Shown here piece by piece: positions 44,792 to 52,355 of a stretch of 55,254 nucleotides of DNA. Every line of letters begins with the position of its first letter. The stretch's first letter is position 1. The notes under the pieces were generated by a model that did not search any database, had not been told where the DNA came from, and was given only the letters and a program-made list of their open reading frames with translations. The translations under genes were made by a program, and so were the position numbers. The stretch comes from Maribacter sp. (lineage in GTDB: Bacteria; Bacteroidota; Bacteroidia; Flavobacteriales; Flavobacteriaceae), in the NCBI GenBank assembly GCA_002749285.1, contig PDPR01000019.1:1-55254 (forward strand), given 5' to 3'.

Positions 44792-45817
44792 GTGGAAAAA
44801 GAAACCATTTATATTCTTGCTATAGAATCATCATGTGACGACACCTCTGCGGCGGTCTTATGTAATGACAAGGTCATCAGCAATGTTGTTTCAACCCAAA
44901 AAATCCACGAGGAATATGGGGGTGTTGTACCCGAACTTGCCTCTAGGGCGCACCAACAAAATATCGTACCTGTCGTACACCAAGCTTTATTAAAGGCAAA
45001 TATCGACAAAAAACAATTATCAGCCATAGCTTTTACACGCGGACCGGGACTTATGGGTTCGTTGTTGGTGGGCACCTCTTTTGCCAAGTCCTTGGCACTT
45101 GGCCTGGACATCCCCCTTATCGAGGTAAACCATATGCAAGCACACATCCTGGCCCACTTCATTTTAGATGATGGAAACCCAAGACCCGAGTTCCCTTTTT
45201 TGGCCATGACCATCAGTGGTGGCCATACCCAAATTGTAAAAGTGGATGATTATTTCGATATGGAGATCCTTGGGGAGACATTGGATGACGCCGTTGGGGA
45301 AGCCTTTGACAAAAGCGCCAAGATATTGGGACTACCGTATCCCGGTGGACCACTGGTAGATAAATTTTCCCAGCTAGGGGACCCTAGGAAATTCCCTTTC
45401 CCAAAACCCAAGGTAGATGGTCTTAATTTTAGTTTTAGCGGACTAAAGACCAGCATACTTTATTTTATACAAAGGGAGACCAAAAACAACCCAAATTTCA
45501 AAGAGGAAAACATGAACGACATATGTGCCTCTATCCAATATACCATTATCAATATTTTAATGGACAAGCTTAAAAAAGCAGTAAAAGAGACCGGAATAAG
45601 GCAAATAGCCATTGGAGGAGGTGTCTCTGCCAACTCGGGCATACGCTCAACATTGAAAAATGCAGAAAAAAAATACGGTTGGTCCACTTATATCCCTAAA
45701 TTCGAGTATTGCACCGACAATGCTGCCATGATAGGAATCGTGGGGTTCCACAAATACAGGCAAAAGGTTTTCGCCTCTCAAGACATAACTGCCAAGGCCC
45801 GATATGTTATTCAATAA
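44792..45817 (+). CDS. tsaD: tRNA N6-adenosine threonylcarbamoyltransferase
   Basis: TsaD transfers the threonylcarbamoyl group to A37 of ANN-reading tRNAs, with TsaB, TsaC and TsaE. I prefer the GTG at 44792 (giving a protein that starts VEKETIYILAIESSCDDTSA, 341 residues), because the upstream ATG at 44753 lies within the promoter. Motifs: AIESSCDDTSAAV, EVNHMQAHIL with the metal-binding histidines (HMQAH), ISGGHTQIVKV, IAIGGGVSANSGIR and CTDNAAMIG with the metal aspartate. It is divergent from tamB. All family residues I know are in place. Confidence 0.95.
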   Translation: MEKETIYILAIESSCDDTSAAVLCNDKVISNVVSTQKIHEEYGGVVPELASRAHQQNIVPVVHQALLKANIDKKQLSAIAFTRGPGLMGSLLVGTSFAKSLALGLDIPLIEVNHMQAHILAHFILDDGNPRPEFPFLAMTISGGHTQIVKVDDYFDMEILGETLDDAVGEAFDKSAKILGLPYPGGPLVDKFSQLGDPRKFPFPKPKVDGLNFSFSGLKTSILYFIQRETKNNPNFKEENMNDICASIQYTIINILMDKLKKAVKETGIRQIAIGGGVSANSGIRSTLKNAEKKYGWSTYIPKFEYCTDNAAMIGIVGFHKYRQKVFASQDITAKARYVIQ

Positions 45818-46017
45818 CAGATCCTTGGCCTATGGCAAAATTTGGGGGGAAACCTACCTGGTTTCGCCCTTGAACCCTTGCGATAGACCGATCCGGTCGG
45901 GAAAGGACCACTTTCAAATTCATTTTTCCTCATTACCGTTATAATGATGGCCCCCTAACTGTTTGTTGTCAATGTCCGTATTTGAACAGCATTCGTGTTT
46001 TGTCCGTAAAAGCATTA

Positions 46018-46932
46018 TCATGGATGGATTTTGTCTGGCTTACCCAAACTTGCAACAACTTCCCCAATATCGGCATACCCAAACCTGAAGCCATTATCCA
46101 ATAGTCGTTGAGGTATTACATTCCTACTTTTTAAAACAAGTTCGGTCTCGGTACCAATGATCTTTGCCCCTAATCTCAATAACCAGACAGGATGATCGAT
46201 GCCAAAAGGGATCTTCATCACTTTCCTTAAAGACCGCATGAGTGTTTTATTATCCGTTGGTTTGGGCACCGTTAAATTAAAAACGCCTTTTAACTGCCCA
46301 TTGTTTATTAAAAAACCAACAGCACGTGCAAAATCATACTCGTGGATAAAACTCACTTTTTGATTTCCCGAACCTTGTTTGCCACCTAGACCAAGTTTGG
46401 TCAATTTCCTTAACGGAATAAAGGCACCGCCATTTTTCCCCATTACAATGGAAGTCCGTATCAATATTTTCCTTGTTTCCGGGTTTTTGATATTATTGAA
46501 CGTTCCCTCCCAAGACCTCGCAATACCCATAGAAAAACCATTGCCTATCTCACCTTTTTCCTCGGTCATTTCCTTATCAAGGGAATGCCTGTAAATAGTT
46601 GCTGTAGATGAGTTTATCCAGATTTCAGGAGGATTTTCACACTGATTGATCGCCTCACCAAGAATTCTGGTAGAATCCATCCTGGAATCGTAAATCGATT
46701 TTCTGTTCTTCCCCGTATACCTACAATCAACAGATTTCCCCGCAAGGTTGATCAAGGCTTTGCAGTTCTCAAGTGCCTTTACCCATTTTCCAATGGCTCT
46801 TGCATCCCAATAAATATCATTTTCCCTCACTGGATTCCTAGTCAATACCTTAATTTGATATTGGTCTTTAAAATGATTTTCCAATACTTGCCCTAAAAAA
46901 CCACTACCACCGGCGATTACAATCTTTTCCAT
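46018..46932 (-). CDS. TIGR01777-type NAD(P)-dependent epimerase
   Basis: This encodes 304 residues. The Rossmann start MEKIVIAGGSGFLGQVLENH binds NAD(P), and LINLAGKSVDCRYTGKNRKS, ILIRTSIVMGKNGGAFIPL and FNLTVPKPTDNKTLMRSLRK are marks of the TIGR01777 (YfcH/SulA-like) group of short-chain reductases; the last stretch belongs to the DUF1731 end domain. Substrate unknown. It starts two bases after the DCC protein gene ends, in the cluster led by the GbsR regulator. Confidence 0.88.
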   Translation of the reverse strand: MEKIVIAGGSGFLGQVLENHFKDQYQIKVLTRNPVRENDIYWDARAIGKWVKALENCKALINLAGKSVDCRYTGKNRKSIYDSRMDSTRILGEAINQCENPPEIWINSSTATIYRHSLDKEMTEEKGEIGNGFSMGIARSWEGTFNNIKNPETRKILIRTSIVMGKNGGAFIPLRKLTKLGLGGKQGSGNQKVSFIHEYDFARAVGFLINNGQLKGVFNLTVPKPTDNKTLMRSLRKVMKIPFGIDHPVWLLRLGAKIIGTETELVLKSRNVIPQRLLDNGFRFGYADIGEVVASLGKPDKIHP

Positions 46933-46934
46933 AG

Positions 46935-47753
46935 TTATACATTTAAAATAATGATCAATGCAACAACCCTATAAACCATCCAAGTATATGACAGGTACGA
47001 TGGGAGACCTAATGCCTTTACACGTCGGGAATGCCCTATAAACATAATGGACACGGTAAGACCAAGCCATCCCAATATTACGCCTTGATGTACATCTATC
47101 AATAAACCCAAGAGTACGACCGGTATTAACAAAAGTGGGCCCATAAGCGAAACCGTCATTAAATTACCTATATAACCGATGATGGCCCTACGTGTCTTAC
47201 CCATTAAGAACAGGACTTGGAATAGTATTTGGCCCAAAGCCAATATTGATTCTCCCTGAATAGTGGATTCTGGTAGTCCGTGCAATAGACCGGAAAACAC
47301 AAACAGAACAATAGTCGTTATGAAACCTGCAAGAACTATGTAAGCAAGGCTGTATCCATAATTAAAACCGGGCACACAATCGAATGCCTTTTCCCCTGAC
47401 TGCCTACCGGGCATAATCACTTTTCGGTTATAAGAAATAAAGGAACAGGTTTTCCCCAGCAAGAATTTAATCGGTCTTAGGTTTCCTGTTTTCCCTACGA
47501 TAGGAAAGGAGTTCCCAATAACTTTCAACGAGCTATCCATACCGTAAACCACCGTTTTGTTTTTGGTGTCCGCCAATGCTATTCCATTAGTCGCCCTTTT
47601 GAGGTCAATATAGTTTTCCTGTCCAGGGATATTACAGAATGGTTTTCTACCATTCGCATCCAACATATCGGTCTTTATGAATCCGCTTGTATAGACTTTG
47701 CATAACGGACAATCCTTGTCGTACAAAAGGGTATGGTTTTCCAGCGTTCCCAT
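46935..47753 (-). CDS. DCC-family thiol-disulfide oxidoreductase-like membrane protein
   Basis: This encodes 272 residues. The N-terminal part has YDKDCPLCKVYTSGFIK, the DxDCPxC motif that gives the DCC (DUF393) family its name, a thioredoxin-like redox site. From about residue 135 there are four to five membrane segments (AYIVLAGFITTIVLFVFSGL, GPLLLIPVVLLGLLIDV, GVILGWLGLTVSIMFIG), so it is an inner membrane protein. It lies between gbsR and the epimerase gene, and the 60 bases upstream hold a copy of the regulator's operator. Likely a redox or lipid-linked function; not known. Confidence 0.85.
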   Translation of the reverse strand: MGTLENHTLLYDKDCPLCKVYTSGFIKTDMLDANGRKPFCNIPGQENYIDLKRATNGIALADTKNKTVVYGMDSSLKVIGNSFPIVGKTGNLRPIKFLLGKTCSFISYNRKVIMPGRQSGEKAFDCVPGFNYGYSLAYIVLAGFITTIVLFVFSGLLHGLPESTIQGESILALGQILFQVLFLMGKTRRAIIGYIGNLMTVSLMGPLLLIPVVLLGLLIDVHQGVILGWLGLTVSIMFIGHSRRVKALGLPSYLSYTWMVYRVVALIIILNV

Positions 47754-47775
47754 TTTTTATTTATTTTTAATTTCT

Positions 47776-47801
47776 AAACTTTCAATAACTACTGAAATAT
47801 G
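47776..47801. promoter_or_regulatory. Second GbsR operator-like site, before the DCC gene
   Basis: AAACTTTCAA (47776-47785), six bases TAACTA, then CTGAAATATG: the left half is identical to the operator at 48342 and the spacer differs in one base; the right half is imperfect. It lies in the 61 bases between gbsR and the DCC gene. Confidence 0.6.
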
Positions 47802-47814
47802 TTTTCAAATTTTT

Positions 47815-48318
47815 TTATTTGATGAATTTCAATAATGACTTGGTAATCCAATTTTGCTCTTGGTTTACTACTTTATGTAACAGCGTATCGGCTGCGCTCG
47901 CCAATTCATGTAGTGCCTTGGTCTGTTTTATGAGTTCTTTTGTCTTGGCCGTCCCGTCATTTTTTATACTGGAAACATCTTTCAAAACCTTTATTGCTGG
48001 TTGAATTTCCCTACGACTACGTTCTTTAGCGATATGCCTGGCCAATTCCTGCACATCTTTTTCGGTAGAAAAATATTCTTTACGCTCACCAGCGATCAAT
48101 TCTTTGGTGACAATGCCCCAATCTATCAACTGACGTAAATTCAGACTTGTATTGCCACGGGATATTTTCAGCTCCTTCATAATATCCTCCATGGAAAGTG
48201 GCTTGATGGATATAAAAAGTAAGGCCTGTATTTGCGCCATTGCCTTATTGATACCCCAAAGCGTACCCAAACTACCCCAAGTAGAAATAAATTTATCTTT
48301 TGCTTCCCCGTAATCCAT
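47815..48318 (-). CDS. GbsR/MarR-family transcriptional regulator
   Basis: This encodes 167 residues. The N-terminus SKDKFISTWGSLG-like stretch (DKFISTWGSLGTLWGINKAM) and the winged helix SMEDIMKELKISRGNTSLNL with RQLIDWGIVTKELIAGERKE are those of the GbsR branch of MarR regulators, known for choline and related control in Bacillus. A C-terminal helical part serves dimerisation. Its own promoter overlaps a 26-base palindrome and a second related site stands before the next gene, so it probably represses its own cluster (regulator, DCC protein, epimerase). The -7 box ends only five bases before the ATG, so the transcript may have no leader. Confidence 0.9.
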   Translation of the reverse strand: MDYGEAKDKFISTWGSLGTLWGINKAMAQIQALLFISIKPLSMEDIMKELKISRGNTSLNLRQLIDWGIVTKELIAGERKEYFSTEKDVQELARHIAKERSRREIQPAIKVLKDVSSIKNDGTAKTKELIKQTKALHELASAADTLLHKVVNQEQNWITKSLLKFIK

Positions 48319-48322
48319 AAAG

Positions 48323-48367
48323 CAAATATATGGAATATTTTAAACTTTCAATGACTATTGAAAGTTT
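48323..48367 (-). promoter_or_regulatory. gbsR promoter with palindromic operator
   Basis: On the minus strand TTG (inside the palindrome), an 18-base spacer, and TATATTTG (48330-48323) form a full promoter match. The palindrome is AAACTTTCAA (48342-48351), six bases, TTGAAAGTTT (48358-48367), with perfect 10-base arms. An operator over the -33 element fits autorepression. Confidence 0.75.
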
Positions 48368-48371
48368 ATTT

Positions 48372-48661
48372 TTGTACATAAAGCCAAATAATGCTCTCCC
48401 CTAAGGGGCAGGTGACGGTTTTTCCCTCAATGGGGGCATGGTCATCTTACGATCCACAATGCAAATCACCTATGCGTTACGATAATCGTTACACATGCAA
48501 TGTTATTTTAGAATCGTTCTGCCCAAAACGGAACTAAAGCACCATAGTTGAATGTTCGAAAAGGCGATAAAACATTTACGGTACTTGTCGGCATCATGCG
48601 TTTGTACCTGCTTGACGACCTTTATTCGACCAACAACCTCGACCCAAGGGTGTGTGAGGCA
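48372..48661. other. Non-coding stretch, no gene seen
   Basis: These 290 bases upstream of gbsR hold no frame with a credible start or composition and no strong terminator. A short CCCCTAAGGGG palindrome lies at about 48399-48409. The stretch leads into the repeat copy B. Confidence 0.45.
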
Positions 48662-48721
48662 CTTCTTTCATTTCGGGTCAAGTCCTGGGGAACCAAACCC
48701 TTTTTGGCCATCACCCTGCGA
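48662..48721 (+). repeat. Dispersed 60-bp repeat, copy B
   Basis: Gap-free match to 21789-21848, 49 of 60 identical. It is followed eight bases later by a small CCCCGAGGCAGAGCCTC hairpin of the type found at 50773. Confidence 0.6.
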
Positions 48722-48729
48722 ATGAACCG

Positions 48730-48746
48730 CCCCGAGGCAGAGCCTC
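48730..48746. repeat. REP-like hairpin motif CCCCGAGGCAGAGCCTC
   Basis: GAGGC and GCCTC pair around AGA. The same CCCCGAGGCAGAGC core occurs at 50773-50793 next to the IS200-type transposase remnant, so both probably belong to one repeat family. Confidence 0.5.
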
Positions 48747-48767
48747 CCATCGACGGTATTTGACCAA

Positions 48768-49313
48768 CTAATTTCCTTCTGCCGGATCAAAAAACTCGGC
48801 CTCAAAAAGAATGTTTTTAAAACGCAAGGTGTCCGGCAATATGTGAAAATCATTGCTGCCGGAATACACATAGGTCGCCGAGAGGACACCGTTAACCTTT
48901 CCATCGTTTAGAGCTGTGATCTCCACAGTGTGCGGCTCAGCTTCATAAAGGTCGAAACGACCCAGTTGAACGTCGTCATCGAGCTCCCGATAGACAGTCT
49001 CCCCGTATATGCCAGACCCTCCGGCCACCTGTATCTTCAGTTCGTGTATTCCCGTCCTTTTCTCCAAAGTAAAAGAAAGACGACCAATCCAAATACAATA
49101 AGGAGTTATTTCATCGGCGTTTATGTCGATCGTGTTGTCGTCCAAATCGTGAAAAGTAGTGGAATAAAATTGCAAGGTGGCATCCTTGTGTACCTTGGCC
49201 TCCAATTTTCCAATTGATTCGGTGCATTTTGGCTCCTCGTTGCCGTCATCCCGGCTACAGGAACAAAATACCATTGTACAGATCAAGAGCAAATGAAGCG
49301 ATAGCTTTTTCAT
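48768..49313 (-). CDS. Hypothetical lipoprotein
   Basis: This encodes 181 residues. The start MKKLSLHLLLICTMVFCSCS, followed by RDDGNEEP, is a lipoprotein signal with a cysteine near 18-20 and an acidic stretch that resembles the Bacteroidota surface-export signal. The mature part is beta-rich (LEAKVHKDATLQFYSTTFHD, TGIHELKIQVAGGSGIYG) and looks like a small beta-sandwich, but I know no family. It stands alone between repeat copy B and the IS982-family element. Its codon use looks like the core genome, unlike the neighbouring insertion. Confidence 0.68.
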   Translation of the reverse strand: MKKLSLHLLLICTMVFCSCSRDDGNEEPKCTESIGKLEAKVHKDATLQFYSTTFHDLDDNTIDINADEITPYCIWIGRLSFTLEKRTGIHELKIQVAGGSGIYGETVYRELDDDVQLGRFDLYEAEPHTVEITALNDGKVNGVLSATYVYSGSNDFHILPDTLRFKNILFEAEFFDPAEGN

Positions 49314-49406
49314 TAGTTTTATTTCAATATATTAAACAACTTTCAGCTTTTGAACACATATTTTATATGTTAGATGAAAAAACAGAAAGGTGTATTGTCA
49401 ACCCCT

Positions 49407-50383
49407 ACCCGTTGTGCATTATGATTCAATAAGAAAAAGTTGTTCATTTCACTGATAAACAATAAATTGTTTTAGCTATAAAACATTAACAATGAACAAC
49501 TTAAGTGCAAATTACGAAAGAATATTGGAAGTATTACGAAAAATATCAAAAGATCAACTTTTATCATATCAAAGGCGTCAACCTAAACTTAGTGACTTAG
49601 GGTTAGTCAGCTTAAGTCTAACGGCTGAATTTATGGGTATAGATAGCGAAAACGATTTGTTTCGTAAACTTCCAAAACTACTATTAGCAAAAATAGAACG
49701 AAGTGTCTACAACAGAGGAAGACGTAAACTAGGCGATTATATCAACAACATTCGGTTAAGGTTAGCATCTCATTTTAACGGATTCGAAGATTATTTTGTT
49801 GTAGATAGTATGCCCTTGGAAGTTTGTGAACTATCAAGAAGTTTCCGTTCGAAAATATGCAAGGAAGATACGTATGCCTTTCCTGACAAGGGCTATTGTG
49901 CTGCGCAAGGCTCACACTATTACGGTCACAAGTTGCATGCGGTCTGTTCTGTAAGCGGAGTCTTTCAAAGTATTGGCTTGAGTCCTGCTTCCGTACGTGA
50001 CATCAACTATCTTCAAGACATTAAAATGCAAATAAGTCATTGCACGTTAATAGGCGATAGAGGTTATTTGTCCGCACAAATTCAACTTAACCTATTTGAA
50101 TCTTGTAGCATAAAATTGAACACTCCAATGAGGAGAAATCAGAAAAACTATAAAAAGCAACCTACGTGTTTAGAAAAAAGCGAAAAAGGATAGAAACATT
50201 GTTTTCGCAATTATGTGACCAGTTTATGATAAGACGCAACTACGCTAAGACTTTTAAAGGATTTAAAACCAGAATAATATCGAAGATAACTGCATTGACT
50301 ACTGTACAATATATTAACAAATTTATCTTCGATAGACAAATTAACAATATTAAAATCAGCATTGTTTAAAATGCACAACGGGT
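49407..50383 (+). mobile_element. IS982-family insertion sequence, 977 bp
   Basis: The ends are inverted: ACCCGTTGTGCATT at 49407-49420 and its reverse complement at 50370-50383. The length is normal for IS982. The transposase inside needs one frameshift. No target duplication is obvious at the borders. The right end interrupts the 3' end of an IS200-type transposase remnant, so this insertion is the younger of the two. It is AT-rich against its surroundings. Confidence 0.85.
49492..50369 (+). pseudogene. IS982-family transposase, one frameshift
   Basis: The first frame (MNNLSANYERILEVLRKISK to 50193) has the DDE-type aspartates in YFVVDSMPLEVC and TLIGDRGYL; the Gly-His stretch SHYYGHKLHAVCSV lies between. 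After KNYKKQP the frame loses one base near 50163 and the next frame continues VFRKKRKRIETLFSQLCDQF, where the glutamate of RIETLF completes the DDE triad, and ends IKISIV at 50369. The family normally has one unbroken gene of about 290 residues, so this copy should be inactive unless the shift is bypassed. No slippery run is at the site. Confidence 0.85.
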
Positions 50384-50721
50384 TCTTATATATATTTTTA
50401 TACTCTTTTTCTGTTCCTTGATTTTTCACGTAAGCTCTTATAACCTCTTCATTTGCATATTGACCAACTGTATTTTGCATAAAATCCACTTGTCCAAGAT
50501 TTTCCTCCCCACAACTTTAACTCTATTTCCGGAAAACCATGGCCTATCCCTGCATGAACTTCGTAGCGCTCCGAAATCCCAATACAAATTTGTTTCAGTC
50601 CTTCGCCTATTTCATCCGTTATAACGGATCGTCTATATTTCAAAGGTAATACCAAATGATAAAGTAATAAAGTCTTGTTATGTCTCTTCAAAATATGTTC
50701 TCCCATAAATCGAAAATACAC
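50384..50721 (-). pseudogene. IS200-type (Y1/REP-associated) transposase remnant
   Basis: The minus strand reads LLLYHLVLPLKYRRSVITDE, then IGISERYEVHAG, and then jumps to PEIELKLWGGKSWTSGFY; the middle of the protein, where IS200-type TnpA has the HUH motif, is deleted. A one-base shift after the SGFYAKYS region leads to NTVGQYANEEVIRAYVKNQG and TEKEYKNIYK, where the IS982 element begins. Both the deletion and the shift make it inactive. Such single-domain tyrosine transposases move their own short elements or REP hairpins; a REP-like hairpin lies 50 bases upstream. Confidence 0.78.
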
Positions 50722-50772
50722 TTTTTCAAAGTGTTATGAAAAACTCCCCGTTTTTCAAACTTTTCAGCTAAA

Positions 50773-50793
50773 CCCCGAGGCAGAGCGTCGGGG
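50773..50793. repeat. REP/IS200-end hairpin
   Basis: CCCCGAGGC pairs with GCGTCGGGG around AGA with one mismatch, giving a 9-position stem. It lies upstream of the transposase remnant, as the left-end hairpin of an IS200 element or a REP bound by such a transposase would. Confidence 0.6.
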
Positions 50794-50857
50794 AATTTTT
50801 AGATTAAATTTATTAGCCGACAGAGATGGGCTGTCCGAAAAAAATAGTATTTTCACC

Positions 50858-50895
50858 TATAGTTGGGTATTTAGTGGAATACCCAGCCAACTATA
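50858..50895. promoter_or_regulatory. Long hairpin upstream of rsmE
   Basis: TATAGTTGG (50858-50866) pairs with CCAACTATA (50887-50895); inside, GTATT pairs with AATAC around TAGTGG with a small bulge. It is about 70 bases before the rsmE start and is not followed directly by a T-run. It may be a leader structure, a terminator relic or part of a repeat. Confidence 0.4.
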
Positions 50896-50964
50896 CGGTA
50901 AAAGTCTTCTTTTTTAAAGTTTCCTTATCGTATACCCATGTAATAACCTAAATAAAAACAACCC

Positions 50965-51678
50965 ATGAATATGCAATTATTCTATAACCCAGATCTGGAT
51001 AATAGCGTCTCCCAATTTGTTTTTACCCCTGAAGAGAGTCGTCACATCGTAAAAGTACTCCGAAAAAAGGAAGGTGACAACTTGCTTATAACGAACGGGA
51101 AGGGATATGTCTTCGAGTCGAAGATCATAGTGGCCGATACCAAAAAATGTAAAGCACAGGTTATCTCATCCACAAAAAAACATCGGAAGATGTATTGGTT
51201 CCATCTAGTGGTCGCCCCTACAAAGAGCAATGAACGTTTCGAATGGTTTCTGGAAAAGGCCACAGAAATAGGTGTGGATGAAATTACACCGATCATCTGT
51301 GAGCGGTCCGAACGTAAAATCGTAAAACAGGAACGTATGGAAAAGGTCTTGCAATCGGCCATGAAACAATCCATGCAAGCTTATCTGCCAAAATTGAACC
51401 CTATTACGACCTACAATGATTTCATGGAACAGGAAAGGAAAGGGCTCTTGTTCATTGCCCATTGCCAAAATAGTGAAAAAATGGAGTTGAAAAGACGGGT
51501 TGCCCCAGACAAGGATGTAACCATACTGATCGGTCCCGAAGGTGATTTCTCAAAAAGCGAGATGGACAAGGCCTATGAAAAAGGGTTTTTACCTGTTTCC
51601 TTGGGCCAGAATAGACTACGTACCGAAACTGCCGCCATCGTGGCCTGTACCACGGTGAATTTGATAAACAACGGATAA
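50965..51678 (+). CDS. rsmE: 16S rRNA (uracil-1498-N3)-methyltransferase
   Basis: RsmE methylates U1498 of 16S rRNA with SAM. The 237 residues start MNMQLFYNPDL; the second ATG (50971) gives the more usual family start MQLFYNP. The N-terminal PUA-like part contains FTPEESRHIVKVLRKKEGD; the C-terminal SPOUT knot has LIGPEGDFSKSEMDKAYEKG and VSLGQNRLRTETAAIVACTT, the SAM-binding motif of RsmE. It starts a plus-strand run with the DUF4159 gene, the AI-2E permease and a methyltransferase, with gaps of 23, 3 and 7 bases. Confidence 0.95.
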   Translation: MNMQLFYNPDLDNSVSQFVFTPEESRHIVKVLRKKEGDNLLITNGKGYVFESKIIVADTKKCKAQVISSTKKHRKMYWFHLVVAPTKSNERFEWFLEKATEIGVDEITPIICERSERKIVKQERMEKVLQSAMKQSMQAYLPKLNPITTYNDFMEQERKGLLFIAHCQNSEKMELKRRVAPDKDVTILIGPEGDFSKSEMDKAYEKGFLPVSLGQNRLRTETAAIVACTTVNLINNG

Positions 51679-51701
51679 ATTCATCTTCGTATATTCAAGG
51701 A

Positions 51702-52352
51702 ATGGGATATTCAAAAACCATCTGTACATTATTCTTACTTGCATATGCCTGTTTGGCCAGCAGTCAGGAAATCGCCATATTAAAATACAATGGTGGAGGC
51801 GACTGGTATGCCAATCCCACGGCATTGCCCAATCTAATACAATTTTGCAATACCCATATCAATACCAAGATCAAGGAGCAACCTGAAACGGTGGAAGTGG
51901 GCAATGTAACTATCTTCCAATACCCGTTCCTGCACATGACAGGGCATGGAAATGTATTGTTTTCCCAGGAAGAAGCGGACAATCTAAGGACTTACTTGCT
52001 CTCAGGCGGTTTTTTGCATATTGATGACAATTATGGTATGGAACCTTATATACGCAAGGAAATCGCCAAGGTCTTCCCAAATAAGACCTTGGAAGAACTG
52101 GGTGCGGACCACCCTATTTTTTCCCAACATTATGATTTCCCCGAAGGTTTGCCAAAAATACATGAACACAATGGCAAAAGACCACAAGCTTTTGGAATAA
52201 CACATGAAGATCGATTGGTACTCCTTTTCACCTATGAATCTGATTTGGGTGATGGTTGGGAGGACCCGTCGGTCCACAACGACCCAGAGGCGATACGCAC
52301 AAAAGCCTTGCAGATGGGGGCAAATATTATATCTTATGCTTTTAAAAATTAA
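51702..52352 (+). CDS. DUF4159 protein
   Basis: This encodes 216 residues. A signal peptide (MGYSKTICTLFLLAYACLAS, then SQ) places it outside the cytoplasm. The body fits DUF4159: IAILKYNGGGDWYANPTALP, YPFLHMTGHGNVLFSQEEAD, LRTYLLSGGFLHIDDNYGME. The glutamine-amidotransferase-like fold of this family usually lacks a catalytic triad, and its role is unknown. In Bacteroidota it is often near cell-surface genes. It starts 23 bases after rsmE and ends three bases before the AI-2E permease, probably one transcript. Confidence 0.9.
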   Translation: MGYSKTICTLFLLAYACLASSQEIAILKYNGGGDWYANPTALPNLIQFCNTHINTKIKEQPETVEVGNVTIFQYPFLHMTGHGNVLFSQEEADNLRTYLLSGGFLHIDDNYGMEPYIRKEIAKVFPNKTLEELGADHPIFSQHYDFPEGLPKIHEHNGKRPQAFGITHEDRLVLLFTYESDLGDGWEDPSVHNDPEAIRTKALQMGANIISYAFKN

Positions 52353-52355
52353 CCA

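Noticed and set aside
50150..50200. Programmed frameshift in the IS982-family transposase
   Set aside because: No slippery run or stimulatory structure is at the site; IS982 transposases are normally one frame, so a simple one-base loss is more likely.
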